Assembly (NCBI GenBank): GCA_020048645.1 | Contig: JAIFMG010000041.1 | Coordinates: forward strand, 1-64,000 | Source of the DNA: Bacteroidota bacterium | GTDB lineage: Bacteria > Bacteroidota > Bacteroidia > Bacteroidales > UBA6013 | Direction: 5' to 3' | DNA length: 64,000 bases | In this document: one piece after another, positions 25,601-33,520 of the stretch | Numbering within the stretch: the first letter of the stretch is position 1 | How the letters are laid out: every line of letters begins with the position of its first letter | Made by a program: the position numbers and the translations under genes | Notes under the pieces: generated by a model | Told to the model about the DNA's origin: nothing | The model's input: the letters and a program-made list of their open reading frames with translations, nothing else | Database searches by the model: none

Positions 25601-25768
25601 CGGGATCGCGCCCCGCTCGAACTCCAGCAGGAACAAGCTCGTGGAAGAAGTGTAGAAGAATGCCGTGGCCGCACCTATGAAGAACGAGAAGGCCACCAGC
25701 TCCACGAGCTGCTTGCCCTCGCCCTTGCGAAGGTTGAACATGCGTTGGAACCACGAGCTCTTGGCCAT
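22604..25768 (-). CDS. Npt/Tlc-type nucleotide transporter fused to HEAT repeats and a cNMP-binding-like domain
   Basis: 1054 residues. The N-terminal 440 residues are a 12-helix MFS-like transporter related to bacterial ATP/ADP translocases ('FIGAATAFFYTSSTSLFLLEF', 'RVIVFVQALTFWGVAGKVFDLRQGKR'). Residues about 480-880 are helical HEAT-like repeats rich in Leu/Arg/Glu. Residues about 900-1040 resemble a cyclic-nucleotide-binding domain ('AGQEFRLDPDKDFLLVCEGRL', 'ASELLGELT'), but the phosphate-binding cassette is degenerate ('RRQQVELRA'), so ligand binding is doubtful. In free-living Bacteroidota such fusions are unlikely to steal host ATP. A scaffold or sensor role beside the giant sensor is an inference. 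It lies between a DUF2490 gene (22-base gap) and the sensor gene (24-base gap). Confidence 0.88.
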   Translation of the reverse strand: MAKSSWFQRMFNLRKGEGKQLVELVAFSFFIGAATAFFYTSSTSLFLLEFERGAIPLAYVIGGLFLFGLGKGVSKVQQKLPFSVFSVAGVVFLAASILLMVLGYMATGNKWLAFLMFVWMRVIVFVQALTFWGVAGKVFDLRQGKRLFGLIGTGEVLASMLSFFSVPILLRYISTEQVMLISFGAMAVCIVLMMAIVARFRERLSQKPAPKGAALGEDGKPVGKSMRELFREPYFRTFFWVSLLPMFGNFFVDFIFMVNLKDQFSEAQVLSVFIALFFGFNTFVEFLMKTFLSGKLLSRYGLRFGLASLPFISGLSVALAIFSGFFFGTAIVFLGFVSMTKLFFRVLRTSFYDPAFQVLFQPLPKEDRVAMQNFMESGPKAFGGVAAGVLLLLLGFLPGMSLIHFNVILLAMLLFWVPQSLKMAKEYKMRLQANLETIKQNKSLKNEEELSNTNLAALRLRLAEAEPEEFAHLLLLVERLEPAHMGDILTELLGLRPDLRGRLLALVRERLVLSAIPTLRGLASREDGSEAGALCEFLEEKSRRRMKDLARMCGEADWALRLEAARLLGYTGRFKAIRLLLSLMQDDNGQVREQALVSAGKIRRKELNAFVVNSLSSIETATLAASAIRKIGPPILPGLDNYFQKKMDEPHRQFRVVKAMETIIEEDKLELLANKLTNSSLKVKANVLRALHLFGYKVSEKNANFFKGLVEKQVEHHVWLLATSIDLDPVSHPRLVDALEIERRSSQEKIFQLLGCLYDNQTMATLQESLSSEGEDRNYALEILEMVLTEDLKALVVPMVENTEMPLAVKAYENLFPQRRHPVQARLKELLMRDFSTLRVWTKACAVLELEKQADPEAQSLLRGLALHPNMLLREVSCQVLLSRWPGSLEGLLADVELKYPPEALFLRKFLNYSKDPQRVGIWLRIELLRQNRFFSSLHQSLLVGLAFSCKPIRLSAGQEFRLDPDKDFLLVCEGRLSLSVPEVPSRWAASELLGELTAPALRRQQVELRAVEDCLLMAIPTVSLYDLLNSNVEVTKSFLAMLSRPELSVAASY

Positions 25769-25790
25769 TGGGGGCGGGAGTTGTTAGTAT

Positions 25791-26432
25791 TCAGAGACGT
25801 ATCCGGTAGCCGATGCGCAGGTAGGCCATGTAGCGGTGCTCGGCATACCAGTCGGGCAGGTAGGCCAGCAGGAAGCTCAGCCGGCTGTCGCTCATCACGT
25901 GCAGGCTCGGACCCAGGAACCAGTTCGGCGTGTCGTAGGGCACATCCTGCAAGAAGATGCTCAGGAACCCGAAGTGGTACTGCGGAGTCACCTGCCAGCG
26001 CACGTACTGCACGATCTGGAAGTGGTCCCTGGCCTTGTCGTTCAGGGTCCAGTAGTAGCGGCCCTGCAACTGCACCAGCAGCTTTCCCGCGAAGGCCGAA
26101 GTGTTGTAGTCGGCCCGGATGCCCGTCCACGCCCGGCCGATGCCCCAGGGGCTTTCCAGGCTCTCGGCGGGCTGGCGCCGGAAGTAGTCCACCTTGGTAT
26201 AGCTGAACAGCGTCAGCTTGCCGAAGGTCTTGCCCAGGATGATGTCCGTCCGGCCCAAGCCGAAAGGCTCGATGTGGTCGATCGGGCGGAAGCGGAGGTC
26301 CCATTTGCCCTTGTCGATGGTCAGGCGCAGCTCCGGCGACCACTTGTGCCAGACCTCGGGGTCGAAGTCTTGCGCGGACAGCCGGGAGGCGGCGGCGCCC
26401 CAGAGGGCCAGCAGGAAGAGGAATCTTTTCAT
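25791..26432 (-). CDS. DUF2490-family outer-membrane barrel protein
   Basis: 213 residues with a signal peptide (MKRFLFLLALWGAAASRLSAQ). The rest alternates polar and hydrophobic residues with aromatic girdle positions ('LFSYTKVDYFRR', 'LLVQLQGRYYWTL', 'YMAYLRIGYRIRL'), and the last residue pattern fits an outer-membrane barrel. DUF2490 proteins are uncharacterised Bacteroidota outer-membrane proteins. It is placed between the HMGL enzyme gene (52-base gap) and the nucleotide transporter gene (22-base gap), suggesting a matched outer-membrane partner for the same pathway. Confidence 0.82.
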   Translation of the reverse strand: MKRFLFLLALWGAAASRLSAQDFDPEVWHKWSPELRLTIDKGKWDLRFRPIDHIEPFGLGRTDIILGKTFGKLTLFSYTKVDYFRRQPAESLESPWGIGRAWTGIRADYNTSAFAGKLLVQLQGRYYWTLNDKARDHFQIVQYVRWQVTPQYHFGFLSIFLQDVPYDTPNWFLGPSLHVMSDSRLSFLLAYLPDWYAEHRYMAYLRIGYRIRL

Positions 26433-26484
26433 GGCTTCGGAATTGGTTGTGTGTGTCTGCGTTCTGCGCCAGGCCGCAGGCGGT

Positions 26485-27708
26485 TCAGCCGCCCTGCGCC
26501 TGCAACTGGTCGATCACCTGGGCGAACTCGGCCTTGTCGATCACGGCCCGCCCGCGGCTGAACGCGGTCTCCTTCACCCAGTTGAGCAGCCAGGCCACCT
26601 GCCCGTCCTCCAGCTCGCGGCCCAGCTCCTGGGCCACCTTGCGCACGACGCGGCGGTTGGCGAGCTGCGTCAGGAACACCTGCTGCTCGATGCCCAGCAC
26701 CTTCTTGGCGTCGAAAGGCTGGAAAGCCTCCGGCGTCACGAAAGGCGTGCCCGTGGAGATGGTGTTGATGCCCGTGCCCACGATCGGGTCGGTGATCTTG
26801 AACGGCACCCCCGTGAACTCGCTCACGCGCTTGGCGATGGGGTAGATGAGCTTCAGGTCGATGCCCTCGGTGAAAGGCCTCGTGGAAATACCCGTTCGCT
26901 CCTCGATGCGCTCCTCCTGGTAGCCCAGCATGAACAGGAGCTGCTCGGTGGCCAACAAGCCGTTGCGCTCGCCCAGGCCCAGCCACGAGCTCGTGATCAA
27001 CTTCACGTCGCGGCGCATGGCCATGATGTTGTTGATCGAGGCGAAGCCCAGGTCGTTGTGGAAGTGCGTGCTCAGCGGGATCTCCGGGTTCACCCTGGCC
27101 CGGAGCCGGTCGATGTAGCGCTCGCACTCGAACGGGTAGAACACCCCGATCGAGTCGGCGAAGCCAATGGTCGAGGCACCCAGCTCGTAGAAGCGGTTGG
27201 CCACCTCGGCCACGAACTCCGGCTCGTTCTCCGAGGCGCCCGCGAGTTGCATGTCGATGGGGATGCCCCCCGAGCGGTCGAGCGCGTACTTGAGGATGTC
27301 CGCCCCGAAGTCAACCAGCTCGTGCGGCTCCTTCTTGAGCATCGAGCGCGTGAGCGTCCCCCCCACCGGGAAGACGATGGCCGCCCGCGGATGCCTGGCG
27401 CCCCGCACCGAGTCGATGCAAAGATCCACGTCCTCGCGCATGGCCCTACCGTTGGAAGCCAGGTGGCAGGTATCGACCTGGTCGGCCAAGGCCCGGATGG
27501 CCTCGAACTCGCGCTTGCCAATCGATGGGAAACCCGCCGCGAAGACCAGGTGGCGGTGGCCATGCCCCCGGAACAGCTCCGAGGTCATGCGGGCAATCTC
27601 CACCCGCTGCTCGCCCGTCAGGAGCGTCTTGGCCTGGGCGCCGTCGCGGGCGACTTCCTCCCAGATGACAACCTTGCCTGCCTTGAGTGATTCAACGATT
27701 TGGTCCAT
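26485..27708 (-). CDS. HMGL-fold enzyme of the isopropylmalate/homocitrate synthase family
   Basis: 407 residues, cytoplasmic, TIM-barrel aldolase-type domain. The family fingerprints are 'WEEVARDGAQAKTLLT' (the R-D-G-x-Q metal and acyl-CoA site) and 'LSTHFHNDLGFASINN' (the HxH metal ligands). 'GLGERNGLLATEQLL' is the turn with the conserved Glu/Asn. The protein lacks the C-terminal LeuA regulatory domain and is shorter than LeuA. No leuBCD, lys or nif genes are nearby, so the exact substrate (oxo acid plus acyl-CoA) cannot be assigned; citramalate, homocitrate and isopropylmalate synthase remain possible. It is 17 bases downstream of the TPR-TonB receptor gene and probably in the same operon. 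Confidence 0.85.
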   Translation of the reverse strand: MDQIVESLKAGKVVIWEEVARDGAQAKTLLTGEQRVEIARMTSELFRGHGHRHLVFAAGFPSIGKREFEAIRALADQVDTCHLASNGRAMREDVDLCIDSVRGARHPRAAIVFPVGGTLTRSMLKKEPHELVDFGADILKYALDRSGGIPIDMQLAGASENEPEFVAEVANRFYELGASTIGFADSIGVFYPFECERYIDRLRARVNPEIPLSTHFHNDLGFASINNIMAMRRDVKLITSSWLGLGERNGLLATEQLLFMLGYQEERIEERTGISTRPFTEGIDLKLIYPIAKRVSEFTGVPFKITDPIVGTGINTISTGTPFVTPEAFQPFDAKKVLGIEQQVFLTQLANRRVVRKVAQELGRELEDGQVAWLLNWVKETAFSRGRAVIDKAEFAQVIDQLQAQGG

Positions 27709-27725
27709 AGGAATGATGGTGTTGG

Positions 27726-30347
27726 TTAGAATTTGAAACCCGCCCGAAGGTGCGCATTGAAACCGTTCTGTGGCAGCGCCGAAACCTCCGGATAGCCGGA
27801 AGCCTCGTTCAGCCCAGGCGAGAAATAGGTGTTGTTGAACAGGTTGTTGAGCGTGAGCTGAAGCGAGAAGTGCGGCAACTGGTAGGTGGCCGTGGCGAAG
27901 AAGACAGCATACGGGTCGAAGGTGAACTTGTTCTTCGGCGCCGTGGTGTTCTCGCCCGTGGGCTTCTCGCCCACGAAGTTCATCCGCAGGTGTACGTTGA
28001 GCCGGGGGATGACATCGTAGTAGGCCCCGATGTTGATCTGGTGCGCCGCGATGTCGGCCACGCGCAGTTGGCGCAGGGTGTCGCCCCCTTCCGAGACCAG
28101 CGGCACGCCCCGCTCGTTGACGGGGTCGAGCTGGAAAGGCCGGGTGTGGGTGTAGTTGGCGTAGAGCTCCAGCTTGCCCATGTCCAGCAGCGCGTTGCCC
28201 ATCAGGCCTGTGACGCGCTGCCGCCCCACCGGCTGGTTCTGGTTGGTGCGCAGGCTATCGACATAGACCTCCTGGATGATGTTGCTGTAATAGGAAAGGT
28301 AGCCCGAAAGGTCGGTGTAGAGCTGGCCGCCCATCCACTGCCGCGCCACGCTCAGCTCCGCGTTCTTGACCTTCTCGGGCTGCAAGTTCGGGTTGGGCAG
28401 CTCGCGCTTGCCCGCCACGGTCGAGAACTTCTCGCGGTTGGTCGCGTCCTTGAAGGCCTCCGAGTAGATGGCCTTGAAGATGAAGTCGCCCGGCGTGGCC
28501 ACCAGGGCCAAGCGGGGGTTGAAGACATTGCCGTAGCCCTGGTTGTCGCGGATGCGGTTGTTGTCGTAGCGGAGGCCCAGGGTCAGGCTCAGCAAGTCCC
28601 CGTAGTTGAAGCGGGCTTGCGAGTAGAGGCCCAAGTCTGTGGAAAACAAGACGTTGCCCCCAGCTATCTCGGTGCCCGGGAATCCGTTCTGCTCGGCATC
28701 GTTCTGGAGCGAGATCAAGTAGTCGCCCTGAACCGAGCTGAAGCGGTTCTCGATGCCGGCCACGAGGCTGAACCAGTTGTTGGGGACCAGGAAGATCTTG
28801 AACTCGTTCCGCAACTGGCTGGACTTCTGGAACAGGTAGGTGCTGTCCTGCCGGGGGGCCATGTCCTCCATCAGCTCGGCCAGGCCGTAGGCCCTGCCCG
28901 TGGAGTACCGGTAGTTGCGGAAGCGGACGATGCGGTTGTCGCGGTGGAAGTCGTGGGTCTTGAATTGGGTTAGATTGCTGATGCTGAGCACGTTCGGAAT
29001 CAATTCCCTCTCGTAGCGCAAGTAGAGGAACTGGTGTACGGGCGCCCAGCTCTGGCCCTGGTCGGCCCCCAGGTAGTCGATGTCGGAATACTGCACGCCG
29101 GGCGCCTCGGTCTTGTACCAATGGTAGAAGCCCAAGGTGAAGTCGTCGATCTGCAGCTTGGCATTCACCGCGAAAGACTCGGCATGGTCGGAGTACTCGA
29201 TCGGGTCGAAGAAGGACTTGTCCAGGTCGTAGGCCCGGCGCAAGCCCGCCTCCGTGGGGACGATGAGGCTGTCGCCGAAGACCTGGTAATAGGCGTGGCT
29301 TGTGGGGTGGCCCAGCAGGAACCCGGCCACCTCGTTCCGGTCGGACAGCGTCAGGCTGCGCAAGTAGTCGCTGCGGACGCTGTCGAAGCCCGGCGGCTCG
29401 AAGTCGTGCAGCTCCAGGTGCGAGAAGTCCGCCTCGTCGGTCTCGAAAAGGCGCGTCGTGATGGAGAAAGAGATTGGAGCCTCGCGGGCCTTGGCCGCGA
29501 AGGTGGCGTCCAGGAAGCGGGTGTTGTAGGAACCGTAGCCGACCTGGCCCGTGGCCCCGAAGAGCTTCCCTTCCTCGATGAACTCCTCGGGCTGCTTGGT
29601 GATGATGTTGATCACCCCCAAGAAGGCGTTCGATCCATACATGGTAGAGGCGGGCCCGAAGACGACCTCGACGCTCTTGAGGTTGCTCATGGGGAACTGC
29701 CTCGAAAGATAAACGTTGCTGGACCACAGGTCGTTGTCCTCGACCCCATCCACCAGGAACAAGGTCCGGTTGGTGTTGATGGAGCGGTATCCGCGCTGGT
29801 AGATGTGCGAGTAGAGGTTGCCGTTGGAGCGGGAGATGTCGAAGCCCGGCAGGTCGTGCATGATCTGCTCGAAGTCCCCGTAGCCCGACTTGAAGACCTG
29901 CTCCTGGGTGACCAGGTTGACCGTGGCCGGTGCCTCGAAGAGGCTCTCTGTGGTCTTGGAGACGGAGGTAACCTGTCGGTTGCTGCCGATCTGCTTGAGC
30001 AGGCGGACCATCTCGACAAAGCGCGGCGAGGCGCCCGAGATGAGGTTGGGGTTGAAGTTGGGCGAGATCTTCAGCAGCTCCGAGCAGTTCTGGCCAGCCG
30101 CCGCGTAGTCGTCCTTGGCCAGGTAGGTCTCGGCCAGCAGCATCAGGGCCTGCACCTTGTAATCGTCGTTGGGCCGCTCGGGCGCCGTGCAGGGCGTCAG
30201 GTCGTGGATGACCCGGTCGAAGGCCCCCCGCTCGAAATTCTTGCGGGCGTCCTCGATTCCGTCGCGGTCGCACTGGGCGTAAGCCCCGAACAAAGGCAGG
30301 CCCCAGAGCAGGGCCGCCAGCGCCAATTTCGAAAAGCTCTTGTTCAT
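27726..30347 (-). CDS. TonB-dependent receptor with N-terminal TPR-like segment
   Basis: 873 residues with a signal peptide (MNKSFSKLALAALLWGLPLFGAYAQ). Residues about 27-110 are helical and TPR-like ('ARKNFERGAFDRVIHDL', 'LAETYLAKDDYAAAGQN') instead of the usual carboxypeptidase-regulatory domain. The plug domain follows (130-235: 'ATVNLVTQEQVFKSG', 'LFLVDGVEDNDLW', 'VVFGPASTMYGSNAFLGVINI') and then the barrel to a terminal Phe ('AHLRAGFKF'). No SusD partner is present. Its ATG overlaps the stop of the nSTAND gene as ATGA, so translation of the two is coupled. The ligand is unknown; the link to an intracellular NTPase suggests a signalling as well as transport function. Confidence 0.92.
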   Translation of the reverse strand: MNKSFSKLALAALLWGLPLFGAYAQCDRDGIEDARKNFERGAFDRVIHDLTPCTAPERPNDDYKVQALMLLAETYLAKDDYAAAGQNCSELLKISPNFNPNLISGASPRFVEMVRLLKQIGSNRQVTSVSKTTESLFEAPATVNLVTQEQVFKSGYGDFEQIMHDLPGFDISRSNGNLYSHIYQRGYRSINTNRTLFLVDGVEDNDLWSSNVYLSRQFPMSNLKSVEVVFGPASTMYGSNAFLGVINIITKQPEEFIEEGKLFGATGQVGYGSYNTRFLDATFAAKAREAPISFSITTRLFETDEADFSHLELHDFEPPGFDSVRSDYLRSLTLSDRNEVAGFLLGHPTSHAYYQVFGDSLIVPTEAGLRRAYDLDKSFFDPIEYSDHAESFAVNAKLQIDDFTLGFYHWYKTEAPGVQYSDIDYLGADQGQSWAPVHQFLYLRYERELIPNVLSISNLTQFKTHDFHRDNRIVRFRNYRYSTGRAYGLAELMEDMAPRQDSTYLFQKSSQLRNEFKIFLVPNNWFSLVAGIENRFSSVQGDYLISLQNDAEQNGFPGTEIAGGNVLFSTDLGLYSQARFNYGDLLSLTLGLRYDNNRIRDNQGYGNVFNPRLALVATPGDFIFKAIYSEAFKDATNREKFSTVAGKRELPNPNLQPEKVKNAELSVARQWMGGQLYTDLSGYLSYYSNIIQEVYVDSLRTNQNQPVGRQRVTGLMGNALLDMGKLELYANYTHTRPFQLDPVNERGVPLVSEGGDTLRQLRVADIAAHQINIGAYYDVIPRLNVHLRMNFVGEKPTGENTTAPKNKFTFDPYAVFFATATYQLPHFSLQLTLNNLFNNTYFSPGLNEASGYPEVSALPQNGFNAHLRAGFKF

Positions 30348-33300
30348 GGATTGTCTCCTCCTGTCGTTTGCGATGGGGCCGCGACCCCGATGTACTTCTC
30401 GCGCTCGCGCTCGTCGAGGGTGCGGCCCACCATGGCGCGGACCTGCCCGGCCAGGGCCGGGAGGCTCACGGGCCAGCGTCGGATGGTCCGGTCGGCGCTC
30501 GAGGAGACCAGGAAGGCCCCCTGCTCGACGAACTCCAGGTCGTAGATCCAGTTCTGGTGCGTGCCGATGACCACCGGCTCGGTGTTGGGAAGGTCGCGGC
30601 GCCAGAGGCGGACGGTGCCGTCGTAGCTGCCCGTGGCCATGAGCCGGTCGCCCTCGGGGCTGGTCGCGAAGTCGATGGCGTTGACCTGGGTGGAGTGGCC
30701 GATGAACTCGCTGACCTTGCGGCGGTTCTCGTAGTCCCAGATCTCGACCCGTCCGTTATGCAGGCCCACGGCCACCAGGCCCTTGTCGTCGAGGAAGGCC
30801 ACGGCGCCGATGGGCACCTCGGGCGCCACCACGAACTTCGAGTAGCGCTGGCTCTGCGGGTCCACCAGGATCAGGCTGCCGTCGGAGCCGGCCAGCGCGA
30901 AGCCGGTCTCGCTCGGGCTGATGTCGGCGGCCACGAAGCGCGTGGGGAATTTCGTGGAGAGCACCCGCGAGAAGCCCTGCCCATCCTTGACCCAGATGGA
31001 GGCCACGCTGTCGGCCGAGGCGGCGATGAAAATCTGGCCCGAGCGCGAGAACTCGATGGCCGTGACGATGTCCTTGTGGTCGCTCGGCAGGGCCGCGGCC
31101 TGCCCGTCGCGCCAGTCGTTCCAGAAGTAGAGCTTGCCGGTGTGGGTGCCCGCCACCACGTCGCCCTCGGCCCCGAAGGAGACCGAGCGCATGACCCGCT
31201 CGCGGCGGTTGCCGGGGACTTCGAGCCTGGCGACGGACTGGCCGGCGGCGTCCCAGACCTGCACGCTGGCCTCGTCGCTGGCCGAGACGAAATAGGTCCC
31301 TGCCTTCTCGAAGCTGACCGTGCGGATGCCGTCGCCGCCCGCCCGGGTGACGTTTTGGAGGTCGGCCACCGAGAGCAGGGAGTTGTAGAGGTCGGGCGAG
31401 AAGTGGTCGCCGCCGTTGGCCAGGTGGATGGCGTAGGCTTCCAGGGCCAGGAGCCGGGCCAGCTCGGCGTTCTCGTCGCTGGCCTCGTAGAGCTGCTGGG
31501 CCTTGATGGCCACGGCGCGCGAGGTGGCTATCTGGCTGAGCCTGTCGGCGATGGCCCGCTGCTCCTGGGCGACGTCCGCCGTGGAGTCGGCCCTGTCGCG
31601 CTCCTGGCGCATCCGGCGCTCGTTGAGCAGGGCCCGCTGGAGGTTCTGCCGTGCCTCGAGGCCCAGCACCACGGCCGTGTCGCGCTCCTTCTGGGCAGCC
31701 CGCTGGGCGATGATGGCCAGCCGCTGCTGGTCGAGGGCGAACTCCTTCTCGAGGTTGGTGAAGATTTCCTGCTGCTCGGCGATGGCCTGCTGCTGGTCGG
31801 CAATCTTGCGCTGCGAGGTGGCCACCTGGCGCTCCTTCTCGGCCAGTTGCTTCTGCTGCTTGGCCTCGTTGGTCTGCGAAAGGGCGATGGCCAGGCTCTG
31901 GTCGGCCTGGAACTTGAGCAGGGCCGCGATCAGCAGCAGCGCGATGGAAATCAGGGCCGCCGCGCCCAGGACCACGGAGGTCGTCCGTGCGCGGCGCAGC
32001 TCGCGGGCGCGCTTGGCCTCCCTCTCCTTTTCGAGCCGCTGGGCCTCCGAGTAGCTGGTCCGCAGGAAGCCCACCACCCTGTCGAAGGCGGGGTCGTAGC
32101 GGGCCGCCCAGAACTGGGTGGGCTGCTGCTTCTGGAACCAGTTCCAGGCCACCTCCAGCTCGGGGTTGACCCAGAGCGCCGTCTGGCCGGTGTGGTAGAG
32201 CTTGGACGAGTTGGACAGGCGGAGGTAGAGCTCGGCCGACTTGGTCTCCTCCTCCACCCACTCGCGCAGCCTGCGCCAGATGCGCATGATGCTCTCGTGC
32301 GAGATGTCCAGGATGGTCTCGGAGGTCAGGATGACCGAGGGCGGGGGCATGATGAAGGAGTTGCCCTCGCCGCGGAAGCGCTCGACCACTTCGACCAGCT
32401 CGTGCTCCTTGACCCCGGCCACCTGGCTGATCTTGCTGAGCTCGGTGGGCTTGCGGGTGGCCCGGTTGTCGGGGCCGAGTATCGTCAGGGTCTTGAACAC
32501 CTTCTCGGCCAGGCGCTTGCCGCCCTCGTCGGGGATGCCGTTGAAGATCTCCTCGGCGTGCAGCGAGAGCGAGCTGGCCATTCCGCCCACGGTCTCGTAG
32601 TGGTGGACGTCGATGGGCACGTCGTCCTGGAAGTTGTTGGCGTGGTAGTCCCAGGTGCGCATCAGGGCGTGCTGCATCACCGGAAGCTGGTCGTAGTTGT
32701 TCGCGAAGTCCTCGATCACCTTATCGACCAGCTTGGGGGTGTAGAGCTGTCCGTTGATTTCGATGGGGCCGTAGATGGCCGTGCGGATTTCCTCCTGGTT
32801 CATCCGGGGCACCAGGTAGGCGCCCTCGTTGATCATCTCGTTGAGGCCGCGGAACTCGGTGCAGTCGTCGATGAAGTCGGAGCGCATGGTCACCACGCTG
32901 TAGTAGTTCTCCTGCGAGGCCGTGGAGTACTCCGTCAGCAGGTCCACGAAGCGGAGGTTGTCCTCGTGGGTCTCTGGGGAGATGTTCTCAATCTTGAAGC
33001 GGAAGATCTCCTCGAACTGGTCCACGATCAGCAGCCATTTCTTGGGGCTGGTCTTGTTGACCTTCTCGAAGAGGCGCAGCAGGCTGGGCGGGCCGTGCCG
33101 GAGCTCGTCGGCCACCTGCCGCGACGACTCGAACAGGCCCTTGGTCTCGGGGCTGCGCCGCAAGCGGTCGAAGATGGCGCTGGCCAGGTTCAGGATGGGG
33201 TCGGTGCCAGGCGTGAAGGTGACCACGCGCCACTCGCTCGTCTCCAACTGCGTCTGGCTCCGCAGAAGCGTAGGAATCAGGCCCGCCAGGACCAGGGAGG

Positions 33301-33457
33301 ACTTGCCGCTGCCCGATGAGCCGATCAGGGCCAAGAAGCGGTTGTGCGTCAAGATTTTCAGCACCTCCACCACCTGGCTCTCCCTGCCAAAGAACAGGTC
33401 GGCCTCATCGGTACGGAAACTTCGTATGCCCGGAAATGGATTGCGTTTCACTGACAA
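30344..33457 (-). CDS. Membrane-anchored nSTAND1-type NTPase with C-terminal WD40 repeats
   Basis: 1037 residues. It begins with the typical nSTAND opening 'NPFPGIRSFRTDEADLFFGR', Walker A 'GSSGSGKSS' (46-54) and Walker B 'LLIVDQFEEIF' (near 142). A helical region follows, then a membrane helix (about 490-515) and a long Gln/Glu/Arg coiled coil (515-640). The C-terminal WD40 propeller (about 700-1010) includes 'GSYDGTVRLWRRDL' and 'SSADRTIRRWPV'. STAND NTPases act as ligand-triggered molecular switches. No toxic effector domain (nuclease, TIR, caspase) is fused, so a defence role is not supported; a regulatory role tied to the coupled TonB receptor fits better. It is the first gene of the minus-strand block and has its own promoter. 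Confidence 0.9.
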   Translation of the reverse strand: MSVKRNPFPGIRSFRTDEADLFFGRESQVVEVLKILTHNRFLALIGSSGSGKSSLVLAGLIPTLLRSQTQLETSEWRVVTFTPGTDPILNLASAIFDRLRRSPETKGLFESSRQVADELRHGPPSLLRLFEKVNKTSPKKWLLIVDQFEEIFRFKIENISPETHEDNLRFVDLLTEYSTASQENYYSVVTMRSDFIDDCTEFRGLNEMINEGAYLVPRMNQEEIRTAIYGPIEINGQLYTPKLVDKVIEDFANNYDQLPVMQHALMRTWDYHANNFQDDVPIDVHHYETVGGMASSLSLHAEEIFNGIPDEGGKRLAEKVFKTLTILGPDNRATRKPTELSKISQVAGVKEHELVEVVERFRGEGNSFIMPPPSVILTSETILDISHESIMRIWRRLREWVEEETKSAELYLRLSNSSKLYHTGQTALWVNPELEVAWNWFQKQQPTQFWAARYDPAFDRVVGFLRTSYSEAQRLEKEREAKRARELRRARTTSVVLGAAALISIALLLIAALLKFQADQSLAIALSQTNEAKQQKQLAEKERQVATSQRKIADQQQAIAEQQEIFTNLEKEFALDQQRLAIIAQRAAQKERDTAVVLGLEARQNLQRALLNERRMRQERDRADSTADVAQEQRAIADRLSQIATSRAVAIKAQQLYEASDENAELARLLALEAYAIHLANGGDHFSPDLYNSLLSVADLQNVTRAGGDGIRTVSFEKAGTYFVSASDEASVQVWDAAGQSVARLEVPGNRRERVMRSVSFGAEGDVVAGTHTGKLYFWNDWRDGQAAALPSDHKDIVTAIEFSRSGQIFIAASADSVASIWVKDGQGFSRVLSTKFPTRFVAADISPSETGFALAGSDGSLILVDPQSQRYSKFVVAPEVPIGAVAFLDDKGLVAVGLHNGRVEIWDYENRRKVSEFIGHSTQVNAIDFATSPEGDRLMATGSYDGTVRLWRRDLPNTEPVVIGTHQNWIYDLEFVEQGAFLVSSSADRTIRRWPVSLPALAGQVRAMVGRTLDEREREKYIGVAAPSQTTGGDNP

Positions 33458-33487
33458 TTGGATTTGGGGAAAGGTGGCTTTGGGACG

Positions 33488-33520
33488 CTAAAATAAGCGT
33501 TTTTAATTGAAGCCGTCAAA
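33488..33520 (-). promoter_or_regulatory. Bacteroidota-type promoter for the nSTAND-TonB operon
   Basis: On the minus strand: TTTG at 33520-33517, a 21-base spacer, then TATTTTAG at 33495-33488 (one mismatch to TAnnTTTG). It lies 31 bases before the ATG at 33457. Confidence 0.6.

Noticed and set aside
30344-33457. nSTAND protein as an Avs-type antiphage defence system
   Set aside because: No effector domain is fused, a membrane helix and WD40 repeats are present, and the neighbours are receptors and sensors rather than defence genes.
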